From NCBI GenBank assembly GCA_934248075.1, contig CAKQKH010000003.1, positions 1 through 64,000 of the forward strand: a DNA stretch of 64,000 nt. The letters are read 5' to 3'. The stretch's first letter is position 1, and every line of letters starts with the position of its first letter. The position numbers were made by a program, and so were the translations under genes. This DNA is from an uncultured Alphaproteobacteria bacterium (GTDB taxonomy: Bacteria > Pseudomonadota > Alphaproteobacteria > RF32 > CAG-239). Under the pieces are notes generated by a model. The model was not told the origin of the DNA and ran no database searches. It saw nothing but the letters and a program-made list of their open reading frames with translations. Shown here one piece after another: positions 44,784-52,779 of this stretch.

Positions 44784-45185
44784 ATGGACAAATTTACACT
44801 ATTTATTTTAGCTCAGTTACCGATTTTGATAGCATTTGCTACAATATGCGGACTGGTATGTGTTATTTTTACTTTGGCTAACAACAGGTTTGACGACAAG
44901 GACTACGCAGCCAAAAAAGAGTTAACTATCTATGCCGTCGTATTCGTTATAGTTACGTTTGTAATTATAATGTGGTGGCACCTTTCAGTCCACACCATGT
45001 ATGATGTATGCTTGACGTTGTTGTTTATAACAACAACACCGGCAGCGATGTGGACGAGTTACCGCCTGTGGCATTCCGAGGAACACCGGAGCCGGAGGAA
45101 ACAGATGGTATATGTCATATGTGACATAATAGCCATCATAATAATGGTGGCTATAGAAACTACAATAACCATCGTACTCTGGTAG
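44784..45185 (+). CDS. Membrane protein of unknown function
   Basis: This 133-residue protein has four likely membrane segments: residues about 5-30, 47-66, 72-90 and 112-132. A basic loop (EEHRSRRKQ) lies before the last segment. No family is recognised. The gene is bracketed by two hairpin/tRNA-3'-end modules (44671 and 45209), which suggests the segment arrived as an insertion at a tRNA-like site; this is an inference. Confidence 0.6.
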   Translation: MDKFTLFILAQLPILIAFATICGLVCVIFTLANNRFDDKDYAAKKELTIYAVVFVIVTFVIIMWWHLSVHTMYDVCLTLLFITTTPAAMWTSYRLWHSEEHRSRRKQMVYVICDIIAIIIMVAIETTITIVLW

Positions 45186-45208
45186 TGTCACTATCAGAAC
45201 ACCAACTA

Positions 45209-45262
45209 AAAAAGCTTCCGTAAAGGGAGCTTTTTTTGTTTTAATCAAAGCGAGCGAAGGGA
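45209..45262 (+). repeat. Terminator plus tRNA-Gly 3'-end-like fragment
   Basis: AAAGCTTCC and GGGAGCTTT form a stem with a T run, a plausible terminator for the membrane protein gene. It is followed by AAAGCGAGCGAAGGGATTAC, a degraded match to the tRNA-Gly 3' end. Confidence 0.65.
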
Positions 45263-45335
45263 TTACTCTGCCCCCAACTTTGACGATGAACCAAACTTTG
45301 ACGATAAGCCCGATGAACCCTAACATTTGAATACA

Positions 45336-45385
45336 AAAAAAGCCTTGCAAAAACAAGGCTTAAAATTGGAGCGGGCGAAGGGATT
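45336..45385. repeat. Hairpin plus exact tRNA-Gly 3'-end fragment
   Basis: AAGCCTTG and CAAGGCTT form a hairpin, followed by TGGAGCGGGCGAAGGGATT, identical to the last 19 bases of the intact tRNA-Gly (including CCA) seen on the plus strand. The match ends at the T-loop and then turns into ACTCTGCGCTCTGCTTGAGT. Confidence 0.8.
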
Positions 45386-45516
45386 ACTCTGCGCTCTGCT
45401 TGAGTTGCACTGGCGCTCATCAGCCCAATGGCTGACCGCGATACCCCCGTATCGCTTTCGCTGGTAGTCGGACCCTCTCTTCGGGTCCGAATCTTTACCA
45501 ACATTTAAATACAAAT

Positions 45517-45541
45517 AAAGCCCCCACAAGGGGGCTTTATC
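45517..45541 (-). terminator. Terminator of tRNA-Gly
   Basis: AATAAAGCCCCC and GGGGGCTTTAT form a strong stem adjacent to the tRNA 3' end. Confidence 0.75.
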
Positions 45542-45546
45542 TGTAT

Positions 45547-45621
45547 TGGAGCGGGCGAAGGGATTCGGACCCTCGACATCAACCTTGGCAAGGTTGCGCT
45601 CTACCCCTGAGCTACGCCCGC
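45547..45621 (-). tRNA. tRNA-Gly(GCC)
   Basis: The acceptor stem GCGGGCG pairs with CGCCCGC, followed by T and an encoded CCA. The anticodon loop TTGCCAA gives GCC, closed by the stem CAACC/GGTTG. The T arm has GTCCGAATC. Length is 75 bases including CCA. Confidence 0.96.
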
Positions 45622-45695
45622 ATCGGTAGAACGAGATACTTAATAGCATATCTTAAAAAAATTGCAAGAGCTATTTTTATTTTTTTGCAAAAAAT

Positions 45696-46154
45696 TTATG
45701 CATTAATCACAATTTCTTCAAAATCAGGTTCATCGATTACCAAAGAGGTCCAAGAAAAAGCCATCGCCAAAGCCACCACAGCTATCACCCGCAAACCGAC
45801 AATAACCATTCGGTTACCAGAAAAAGGTAAACCGGTCGCGCTTTTACCAATAAACAACAGCTCTAACAGCACCCAAACAGCCACAAATAACAACGGAACG
45901 TACAAAAACCACGGCGCTACCAATGTCAGACAAAGCTGTGATAACCCGCGCCCCCAATATCCGGCATAAAAATTATGCAAACCAAGCGTGCCGACAAAAA
46001 AAGCCAACAAAACGTATATTATACCATTCTTAACATTTGCCCGTTCGTCTTTGCGTAAGATTCTCGCCGCCAGCTGTTTTTTTCGAGCAACCACTTCCGT
46101 CTCCGTCAATTCTCCGCTATTCTGCATTTTCTGCAATTTTTCCGCATCTAACAT
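45696..46154 (-). CDS. TM2-domain membrane protein
   Basis: This 152-residue protein has a short N-terminal helix with a SHOCT-like pattern (LQKMQNSGELTETEVVARKK). A TM2 pair follows: GIIYVLLAFFVGTLGLHNFY and YWGRGLSQLCLTL, then two more hydrophobic segments. TM2 proteins are poorly understood in bacteria. It is a single gene on the minus strand after the groESL terminator. Confidence 0.78.
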   Translation of the reverse strand: MLDAEKLQKMQNSGELTETEVVARKKQLAARILRKDERANVKNGIIYVLLAFFVGTLGLHNFYAGYWGRGLSQLCLTLVAPWFLYVPLLFVAVWVLLELLFIGKSATGLPFSGNRMVIVGLRVIAVVALAMAFSWTSLVIDEPDFEEIVINA

Positions 46155-46210
46155 TTTCCCTCCCCTAAAAATATTGATTCAATATATAAGCCTTTTTGCG
46201 CATATTCCAA

Positions 46211-46243
46211 CAAAAAAAGAGATTCAAACTGAATCTCTTTTTT
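46211..46243. terminator. Terminator downstream of groESL
   Basis: AAAAAGAGATTC and GAATCTCTTTTTT form a perfect stem with A/T runs on both sides. It lies about 150 bases after the groL stop, with a palindromic element in between. Confidence 0.85.
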
Positions 46244-46283
46244 CTACTGGCTCAATCTCGAGAGAGGTTGGACAGCGGAATTT

Positions 46284-46366
46284 ATAGAGTGATTTGAAAG
46301 GCGGCGACACCGGAGTTTACAAGATAGTAAATGAGAATGTCGCTGACCTGCACAAATTGCTCTAGA
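46284..46366. repeat. Type A palindromic element in the groESL 3' region
   Basis: ATAGAGTGATTTG closes with CAAATTGCTCTA, the inner arms are GGCGAC and GTCGCT, and the centre is TTTACAAGATAGTAAA. It differs from the 30959 copy by a few substitutions only. Confidence 0.88.
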
Positions 46367-46396
46367 AAACCGCTAGGCAACCTCGACTAGCCTAGA

Positions 46397-48043
46397 TTAG
46401 AAGCCCATCCCTCCTGGCATTCCGGCTCCGGCCGCTCCGCCAGCTCCGCAACTGCACTCTTTCTGAGGAGCCTCGGTAACCATTGCTTCAGTGGTAATCA
46501 ACAAACCACCGACAGAGGCAGCGTCCTGCAATGCAGTACGAACAACCTTGGTCGGGTCAATAATGCCGGCCTTAACCATATCGGTGTATTCGCCGCTCTG
46601 AGCATTGTAACCATAGTTTGGATCGTTGTTTTCCAAAACTTTGCCGGCAACAACCGCGCCATCAACACCTGCATTTTCTGCAATCTGACGGATTGGAGCC
46701 TGACAAGCCTTACGAATAATTTCAACGCCAACTTTCTGATCCTGATCAGCCGGACTCAGCTTATCCAAAACTCTGGAGGCATAGAGCAGTGCGCAACCAC
46801 CACCGGCAACCACGCCCTCTTTAACCGCGGCACGAGTTGCATTCAAAGCATCGTCAATGCGGTCTTTCTTCTCCTTAACCTCAACTTCAGAAGCACCGCC
46901 AACGCGCAATACCGCAACACCGCCGGACAATTTAGCCAACCGTTCCTGCAGTTTTTCACGATCATAGTCAGAAGATGTCTCCTCAATCTGCTTACGAATT
47001 TGAGCGGCGCGAGCTTCAATCAAGTCTTTCTCGCCATCGCCATCAATAATTGTGGTTTCATCTTTAGTGATAGTAACTCTCTTAGCGCTACCCAACATAT
47101 CCAAAGTAACGTTTTCCAACTTCATACCCAGTTCTTCAGACACAACCTGACCACCTGTCAAAATGGCGATATCCTCCAACATTGCCTTGCGGCGATCACC
47201 AAATCCGGGAGCCTTAACCGCGCAAACTTTCAGGCCGCCGCGCAAACGGTTAACAACCAAAGTAGCCAACGCTTCGCCCTCGATATCCTCGGCCACAATC
47301 AACAAAGCTCTACCTGACTGAACAATATTTTCCAGTACCGGAATCAGCGGTTGCAATGTAGAAACTTTTTGATCATAGAGCAAAATATATGGCGATTCAT
47401 ATTCGCAGGTCATCTTCTCAGCATTGGTAATAAAGTAAGGAGACAGATAACCGCGGTCGAACTGCATACCCTCAACCACGTCAAGCTCAGTTTCCAAACC
47501 TTTGGCGTCCTCAACCGTAATAACGCCTTCATTGCCGACTTTTTCCATAGCTCTGGCCAAATATTCACCTATAGAGCGGTCGCCATTAGCCGATATTGTT
47601 CCCACCTGAGCAATTTCTTCAGAAGTTTTGATAGCAACCGAACGAGATTTAATATCTTCAATCACAGCCTCAACCGCCATATCAATACCGCGTTTCAAGT
47701 CCATCGGATTCATGCCTGCAGCCACGGCTTTGCTGCCCTCGCGGATAATAGCTTCTGCCAAAACCGTTGCGGTTGTTGTACCATCGCCGGCTTTGTCAGC
47801 AGTTTTCTGGGCAACTTCCTTAACCAACTGAGCGCCCATATTCTCAAATTTATCGGCCAGCTCAACTTCTTTGGCAACAGAGACACCGTCTTTGGTAATT
47901 TTTGGAGCCCCATAAGACTTATCCAAAATCACATTTCGCCCTTTAGGCCCCAATGTTACCTTTACGGTTTTAGCCAGAGTCTCAACACCCTTAAGCATTT
48001 TAGCCCGTGCTTCGGAACCGAATTCAATATCTTTTACAGCCAT
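46397..48043 (-). CDS. groL: Chaperonin GroEL
   Basis: This 548-residue chaperonin forms the tetradecameric folding cage with GroES. Blocks include VTLGPKGRNVILDKSYGAPK, AGDGTTTATVLAEAI and KAPGFGDRRKAMLEDIAILT. The C-terminus ends in the usual GGM run (AGMPGGMGF) but also carries two cysteines (CSCG), unusual in that tail. The gene follows groS directly, in the classic order. Confidence 0.98.
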   Translation of the reverse strand: MAVKDIEFGSEARAKMLKGVETLAKTVKVTLGPKGRNVILDKSYGAPKITKDGVSVAKEVELADKFENMGAQLVKEVAQKTADKAGDGTTTATVLAEAIIREGSKAVAAGMNPMDLKRGIDMAVEAVIEDIKSRSVAIKTSEEIAQVGTISANGDRSIGEYLARAMEKVGNEGVITVEDAKGLETELDVVEGMQFDRGYLSPYFITNAEKMTCEYESPYILLYDQKVSTLQPLIPVLENIVQSGRALLIVAEDIEGEALATLVVNRLRGGLKVCAVKAPGFGDRRKAMLEDIAILTGGQVVSEELGMKLENVTLDMLGSAKRVTITKDETTIIDGDGEKDLIEARAAQIRKQIEETSSDYDREKLQERLAKLSGGVAVLRVGGASEVEVKEKKDRIDDALNATRAAVKEGVVAGGGCALLYASRVLDKLSPADQDQKVGVEIIRKACQAPIRQIAENAGVDGAVVAGKVLENNDPNYGYNAQSGEYTDMVKAGIIDPTKVVRTALQDAASVGGLLITTEAMVTEAPQKECSCGAGGAAGAGMPGGMGF

Positions 48044-48057
48044 AGTTTTTCCCTCTC

Positions 48058-48348
48058 TTATTCTTCAATAATGCCCAAAATTTCAGATTCTTTTACCAGC
48101 AAACGTTCTTCGCCGTTAACCTTAACCTCAGAACCCGACCATTTACCGAACAAAACTTTATCACCAACCTTAACCGTCATCGGAATCAATTTTCCGTCAG
48201 CGCCAATGGTTCCTGTTCCAACAGCCTCAACCAATCCTTCGCTCGGTTTTTCCTTAGCCGTGTCCGGAATAATAATGCCACCGGCAGTTTTAGTTGTTTC
48301 TTCCAAACGTTTAATCAAAACGCGATCTTGTAACGGTCTGATTTTCAT
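48058..48348 (-). CDS. groS: Co-chaperonin GroES
   Basis: This 96-residue lid of the GroEL cage has the mobile-loop region TKTAGGIIIPDTAKEKPSEG and the conserved EVKVNGEERLLVKESEIL. It is the first gene of groSL. No CIRCE operator is seen upstream, so repression by HrcA is not supported. A consensus-like -35 is present instead. Confidence 0.97.
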   Translation of the reverse strand: MKIRPLQDRVLIKRLEETTKTAGGIIIPDTAKEKPSEGLVEAVGTGTIGADGKLIPMTVKVGDKVLFGKWSGSEVKVNGEERLLVKESEILGIIEE

Positions 48349-48389
48349 TTTTTACACTCCAATACATTATAAAATAACTTTCTACCACT

Positions 48390-48418
48390 TACTTAGGTAC
48401 TGGCTTTGTTGATGTCAA
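48390..48418 (-). promoter_or_regulatory. Likely promoter of groSL
   Basis: TTGACA (minus strand, 48418-48413) and TAAGTA (48395-48390) are 17 bases apart. The -10 is similar to the one upstream of rpmJ (TAAGTT). Confidence 0.45.
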
Positions 48419-48439
48419 GCGTGCTTGCAACTTTTTATA

Positions 48440-48468
48440 AAAAAAGTGCCGGAACACAGCCGGCACCT
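48440..48468 (-). terminator. Terminator after the ion channel gene
   Basis: On the minus strand GTGCCGG and CCGGCAC form a perfect stem followed by a T run. Confidence 0.88.
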
Positions 48469-48486
48469 AGTTTGCAAACAATCAGT

Positions 48487-49239
48487 TTATTTTTTAATTT
48501 CCATAATTTGCTTGATGGCGCTGACCACAAAACTTACCATAATCAAGCCGCCAAAAACTATCAAACTCAAGAAGTATAACCACGCATGCGGGAAAACCTC
48601 CATAACCGGACGAGCGATAGTAGATGCCCAACCGTCAAGCGTAACAACCTGAAATAGCGTAAACATAGACGAGCCAAGCGTTGAAAACGTAACAAAAACA
48701 TCGCCAAACAAGCTTACGGCTATAATTGCAAAGACATAAGAAAAAATAGTTGATACCGCTATAAACGACACAAATGTCGGCAACAGCTCAATAAAGACCT
48801 CAACCAGATTGTGCATCTTTGAAAAATGATGCACATACTTAAACAGTCTAAACAACCGGAAAGTACGCAGAATGATAAAAGCGCTGGCTGACGGGATTGA
48901 AGACAGCAGTACAATCACTAAATCAAATATATTCCAGCCGGAAGCAAAAAATTTCTTACGCAAGGCATAGATTTTGAGAAACATTTCCACAATAAATATG
49001 CCCATAAACAATCTATCCAGCAAAAACAATATGTTGCTAAAATAGAAATTCATACTTTCAGAGGTCATCAGACCCAAGACCACCGCGTCAAGCAAAATCA
49101 CCGTCATGATAAACATATCAAAGCTAAACCCAGTCACCAGTTTAGTTAAGCGACGCTGGTCATCATGATAATAGAGCTTATCGACGATTTTCTTTTTTAC
49201 TACTGATTTAGATTTTTTAGCAAAAAAATTAAGATTCAT
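48487..49239 (-). CDS. Bacterial voltage-gated cation channel (NaChBac-like)
   Basis: This 250-residue six-helix channel is of the ion-transport family. S4 carries arginines in FIILRTFRLFRLFKYVHHF (R125, R128, R131). The pore loop reads FTLFQVVTLDGWAS, with the selectivity filter T200-L201-D202-G203-W204. The known sodium-selective bacterial channels have TLESW, so both D202 and G203 differ. A Gly at the fourth position is known from a bacterial calcium channel. Ion preference is therefore uncertain. It assembles as a tetramer in the inner membrane. Confidence 0.9.
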   Translation of the reverse strand: MNLNFFAKKSKSVVKKKIVDKLYYHDDQRRLTKLVTGFSFDMFIMTVILLDAVVLGLMTSESMNFYFSNILFLLDRLFMGIFIVEMFLKIYALRKKFFASGWNIFDLVIVLLSSIPSASAFIILRTFRLFRLFKYVHHFSKMHNLVEVFIELLPTFVSFIAVSTIFSYVFAIIAVSLFGDVFVTFSTLGSSMFTLFQVVTLDGWASTIARPVMEVFPHAWLYFLSLIVFGGLIMVSFVVSAIKQIMEIKK

Positions 49240-49277
49240 GGCTTTATTTCCTCTGGACTAAACAAACCTATTGTAAA

Positions 49278-49943
49278 CTAAAAAAACAGTAATGCAACAA
49301 TTATCGCCGCAATTGACAAGGCTGGTCCCAATGCAGCCGATTTTTTGCGACAAACAAGCATATAGCCAAACATCAGGATAGAAGCCGCAGCAATAACATA
49401 GACCAAAGGCAACAATCCGATCCAAGCCCCGATTGCCGCCAAAAACTTAATATCTCCTCCGCCAAACGCGTCTTTGCTCTTGCGCAACATCAATACACTG
49501 GCCACTACCGGCAGCACATAACCAGCCGTCGCCCCCAAAGCGCTTTCAGCTCCGATAACCCAACCGGCGCCCAGAGTTGAAAAAGCAAAACCGCCGATTA
49601 GCAAGGGAATAGTTAAAATATCCGGCAATAAAAAAGTTCGCCAGTCAATTTCGGCAAGCAACAATATTGTCCACAAATAAAAAACGCACCACCCCTGATT
49701 AGCGGTTTCAAAATGCACTACAAAAATATAAGTCAACCCACTGGTCAACAAACCGCTCATCAACGAACGCCAATAATACGATTTTTGCAAATTGCGTTTT
49801 TTGGAACCCTGAACGCTCTTTACCGGCCTAATCAACTGCCACAGCGCATAAGCCGGTGTGGCAGGCATAAACTTGGCAAATCTTCGCGCCATATAAGGAA
49901 TTAGCAAACCAAACGCAAATCCACCAAAAATATAGTACAGCAT
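49278..49943 (-). CDS. Prepilin peptidase (A24 family, short form)
   Basis: This 221-residue inner-membrane aspartic protease is predicted to process type IV pilins or related pseudopilins. The two catalytic aspartates lie in LAEIDWRTFLLPD and FGGGDIKFLAAIG. The N-terminal methyltransferase domain with its zinc cysteines is absent, as in CpaA/TadV-type enzymes. No pilin or secretion genes are in the window. Confidence 0.82.
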   Translation of the reverse strand: MLYYIFGGFAFGLLIPYMARRFAKFMPATPAYALWQLIRPVKSVQGSKKRNLQKSYYWRSLMSGLLTSGLTYIFVVHFETANQGWCVFYLWTILLLAEIDWRTFLLPDILTIPLLIGGFAFSTLGAGWVIGAESALGATAGYVLPVVASVLMLRKSKDAFGGGDIKFLAAIGAWIGLLPLVYVIAAASILMFGYMLVCRKKSAALGPALSIAAIIVALLFF

Positions 49944-50029
49944 ACTTGTTCTCCATTCGACCTGCCGCCATTATACTGATAAATAGATAAAATTTAATTA
50001 ACCAAAGCCAAAGGTTTTTATTGTGGCAA

Positions 50030-50195
50030 CACTTGCGCCATCTGCATCTGCACCATAACCATAACCACAGCCACAGCCACAGCCACAACCATAATCACGA
50101 CCACAACCATAATCACGACCACAACTATAATCACAACCATAACCATAATCACGACCATAACCATAATCACGACCATAACCATAATCACGCCGCAG
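50030..50195. repeat. Minisatellite with an 18-bp unit
   Basis: On the minus strand the unit CGTGATTATGGTTATGGT repeats, decaying into shorter GTGGCT and GTGATT variants. Frames stay open on both strands: RDYGYG repeats on minus and HNHDHN repeats on plus. Neither frame has a convincing ribosome-binding site, so coding status is doubtful. Confidence 0.8.
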
Positions 50196-50292
50196 CCACA
50201 ACCATTGCTCGCAACACAAAATATCCACAATCATTATCGTTTATCGATAGGCGATAATGTTGTGCATTAAAGCAAAATTGCCAAGTAATAAT

Positions 50293-50390
50293 TGCACATA
50301 AAACAACTTCAATAATCGCACACTAAACAATTTCAATAATCGTACACTAATCAACTTCAATAATCGCACATAAAACAACTTTAACAAATA
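50293..50390. repeat. Tandem repeat with a 24-bp unit, about four copies
   Basis: The unit GCACATAAAACAACTTCAAT plus AATC recurs at about 50293, 50317, 50341 and 50365 with single-base changes (for example ACACTAAACAATTTCAATAA). It lies between the minisatellite and the htpG terminator. No gene is seen. Confidence 0.75.
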
Positions 50391-50423
50391 ATAGTTGCGC
50401 ACATTTTTTGCCCCCAACCCCAT

Positions 50424-50452
50424 AAAAAAGCCCGCCATTATAGGCGGGCTTT
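50424..50452 (-). terminator. Terminator after htpG
   Basis: AAAGCCCGCC and GGCGGGCTTT flank a TATAATG loop, with a T run on the minus strand. Confidence 0.9.
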
Positions 50453-50466
50453 GAGGTTCCGGCAAA

Positions 50467-52305
50467 TTATATTGCCTTAAGGATATAGCTGCTCATCAGT
50501 TCATTAAAACGTGAAGCATCGCTGACCGTCTCTCCTTCCGCAATTTTGGCCTGATCCAAAACCAACTGAGCAATTTCTTCAACTTCTGCACGCTTGGCTT
50601 CGTCGGCCGTCATATCCGCAAGCTTGATAATCAGCGGGTGATACGGATTCAATTCCAAAACACGAGTGCTTGCAAAAGCAGTCTGTTGCTGGTGATTACG
50701 CATCAACCGTTCCAAATGCAGGCTCATCTGACCGTTTTCAACTGTCAAACTAGCCGGAGACTTCGTCAATTTTTCAGTAACAGCCACTTTGCCTACCTCA
50801 GCCTTAAACATTTCAGCCATCAGATCTGTCAGCTTTTTAAGACTTCCTTCATCAGCCTTTGTTTCATCACGTTTCCACCCCAAATCCGTTTCTGCTTGAG
50901 AGATGTGCTTAATCGCAAAGCCCTTATAGTTTGGCAAAACTTGCGGCCAAAACTCATCAATCGGATCTGTCAGCAACAGAACTTCTATATTTTTTTCCTT
51001 AAAGGCCTCAAGTTGCGGATTATTAGATAATATTTTTTCATCATCACCGGTAATATAATATATCGCCTTTTGTCCCTCGGCAACACGAGTGATATACTCG
51101 TCCAAAGTGGTCAGTTTGTCATCGCCTTTGGTGGAGGCAAAATAAGCCAATCCGGCAATTTCCTCGCGATTACCAAAGTCCTCATATATGCCTTCTTTCA
51201 GCGCTATACCAAAGCTCTTCCAGAACTTCATATAATCGTCATAATCCTTGGTCCGCTTTTTTAGCTCCTTAAGGATTCGCGAAACCACACCATGTTTAAT
51301 CTTTTCAATTAGCGGCGAATGTTGCAACATTTCACGAGAAATATTAAGTTGCAAATCCGCAGAATCAACGACTCCTTTAACAAAACGCAGATAATTAGGC
51401 ATCAATTCTTCAATTTTATCAGAGATAAAGACCTTGTTGACATACAGCTTTAAGCTGTTCTTATGGTCGGGCTGAAACAAATCATATGGAGCTTGCGACG
51501 GAATAAACAACAAACCGGTATATTCAATGTTTCCCTCGGCCTTAAAATGCAATGTCAGCCATGGATCATCAAAGTTGTGAGAAATATGATGATAAAATTC
51601 TTTATACTGATCAGCAGTAATTTCCGCTTTAGGCCGAGCCCATAGCGCCGAACCGGTATTTACGGTTTCTTCTCCGGCTTTGCCCAAATTCAACACAATT
51701 GAATAACCAATATGGTCAGAATAAGTGCGAATGATTTGCCGCAAATATATCGTATCAACATAGTCTTTGGCATCGGCTTTCAAAAATAGCTTGATATCCG
51801 TGCCATTGCAATCTCGTTTGGCCTCTGTAATTTCAAATCCGTCAATACCGTTTGAAATCCATTTCCAAGCCTGATCCTCGCCGGCCTTACGAGTAATAAT
51901 TTCGACCTTGTCGGCAACCATAAACGCAGCATAAAAACCAACACCGAACTGACCGATAAGTTCCACTGCCGAACCATTTTCAGAAGCATTTTTTACAAAA
52001 TCGGCTGTTCCTGATTTAGCAATAGTTCCCAAATGATTAATCAAATCTTCCTTATTCATGCCTATTCCGTTGTCGGATATAGTCAAAGTATCAGCCTTCT
52101 CATCTGGTGTAATTTTAATCTTCATTTGTCCGGATTCTTTGGCTATTCCAGGGGTTGTCAAAGCCAGATATTTCAGCTTATCACAAGCATCGGAAGCGTT
52201 AGAAATCAGCTCCCGCAAAAAAATTTGTTTTTCCGAATACAACGAATTAACCACAATGTTGAGCATTTTGCTCACATCGGCCTGAAATGACATTTTGTCA
52301 GACAT
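50467..52305 (-). CDS. htpG: Chaperone HtpG (Hsp90)
   Basis: This 612-residue Hsp90 homologue starts with MSFQADVSKMLNIVVNSLYS and has the GHKL ATPase motifs ELISNASDACDKLKYL, DNGIGM and GQFGVGFYAAFM. The middle and C-terminal dimerisation domains are complete (NPYHPLIIKL). It assists protein folding under stress. It is a single gene, separate from groSL. Confidence 0.97.
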   Translation of the reverse strand: MSDKMSFQADVSKMLNIVVNSLYSEKQIFLRELISNASDACDKLKYLALTTPGIAKESGQMKIKITPDEKADTLTISDNGIGMNKEDLINHLGTIAKSGTADFVKNASENGSAVELIGQFGVGFYAAFMVADKVEIITRKAGEDQAWKWISNGIDGFEITEAKRDCNGTDIKLFLKADAKDYVDTIYLRQIIRTYSDHIGYSIVLNLGKAGEETVNTGSALWARPKAEITADQYKEFYHHISHNFDDPWLTLHFKAEGNIEYTGLLFIPSQAPYDLFQPDHKNSLKLYVNKVFISDKIEELMPNYLRFVKGVVDSADLQLNISREMLQHSPLIEKIKHGVVSRILKELKKRTKDYDDYMKFWKSFGIALKEGIYEDFGNREEIAGLAYFASTKGDDKLTTLDEYITRVAEGQKAIYYITGDDEKILSNNPQLEAFKEKNIEVLLLTDPIDEFWPQVLPNYKGFAIKHISQAETDLGWKRDETKADEGSLKKLTDLMAEMFKAEVGKVAVTEKLTKSPASLTVENGQMSLHLERLMRNHQQQTAFASTRVLELNPYHPLIIKLADMTADEAKRAEVEEIAQLVLDQAKIAEGETVSDASRFNELMSSYILKAI

Positions 52306-52441
52306 CGCAAATCTCCCATTTTACTAATCTAAAGCCTATGTAGGGACTATTTTGAACTTTTGCAAGATTATGCTTGATTTATTTGAAAATTTGGCTAAAG
52401 TCGGAAATGAATTTTAATCTAAACAACTTGGAGTTAAACTT

Positions 52442-52681
52442 ATGGTATCTGTTGTTAATGACTCTTGCGTAAAATGCAAATCTTGCGCTGACGTATGCCC
52501 TGTGGACGCTTTTCATGAAGGCGACACTCAACTGGTAGTTGATCCCGACACCTGCATTGATTGCGGCGTTTGCATTTCCGAATGCCCGCAAGAAGCCATT
52601 TGCCCTGACAGCGAAGCTGATGAAAAATGGATTCAGTTCAATGCTGAGAACGCTAAAATTTGGCCAAACGCCAACGAATAG
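52442..52681 (+). CDS. 2[4Fe-4S] ferredoxin (FdxA-like)
   Basis: This 79-residue ferredoxin has CVKCKSCADVCPVDAF and CIDCGVCISECPQEAI, two complete C-x2-C-x2-C-x3-CP clusters. The FHEGD and VVDPDTCIDCG arrangement and the C-terminal tail resemble FdxA, but with a full 4Fe motif at the first site rather than the 3Fe pattern. It is a plausible electron carrier for hydrogenase or other anaerobic enzymes. A TTGG-AGTTAAACTT leader precedes the ATG. Confidence 0.9.
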   Translation: MVSVVNDSCVKCKSCADVCPVDAFHEGDTQLVVDPDTCIDCGVCISECPQEAICPDSEADEKWIQFNAENAKIWPNANE

Positions 52682-52779
52682 TTTTCCACTATTTGCAGAA
52701 TTTAAGAGCCGCGGCATTGTCTGCGGCTTTTTTTTGATTGCATAAAGACTATTTATCAGTTAGATTCGGGAAAATATAC

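Noticed and set aside
45241..45649. Minus-strand open frames with peptides such as RSSGVERNLAKVDVEG.
   Set aside because: They translate through tRNA-Gly and its duplicated 3' ends, which is a usual false-ORF source.
48349..48486. A CIRCE operator upstream of groS.
   Set aside because: No TTAGCACTC/GAGTGCTAA pair is present; only a -35-like TTGACA was found.
50021..50257. Plus-strand His/Asn-rich frame as a gene.
   Set aside because: It lacks a ribosome-binding site, is entirely simple repeat, and the opposite frame is open as well.
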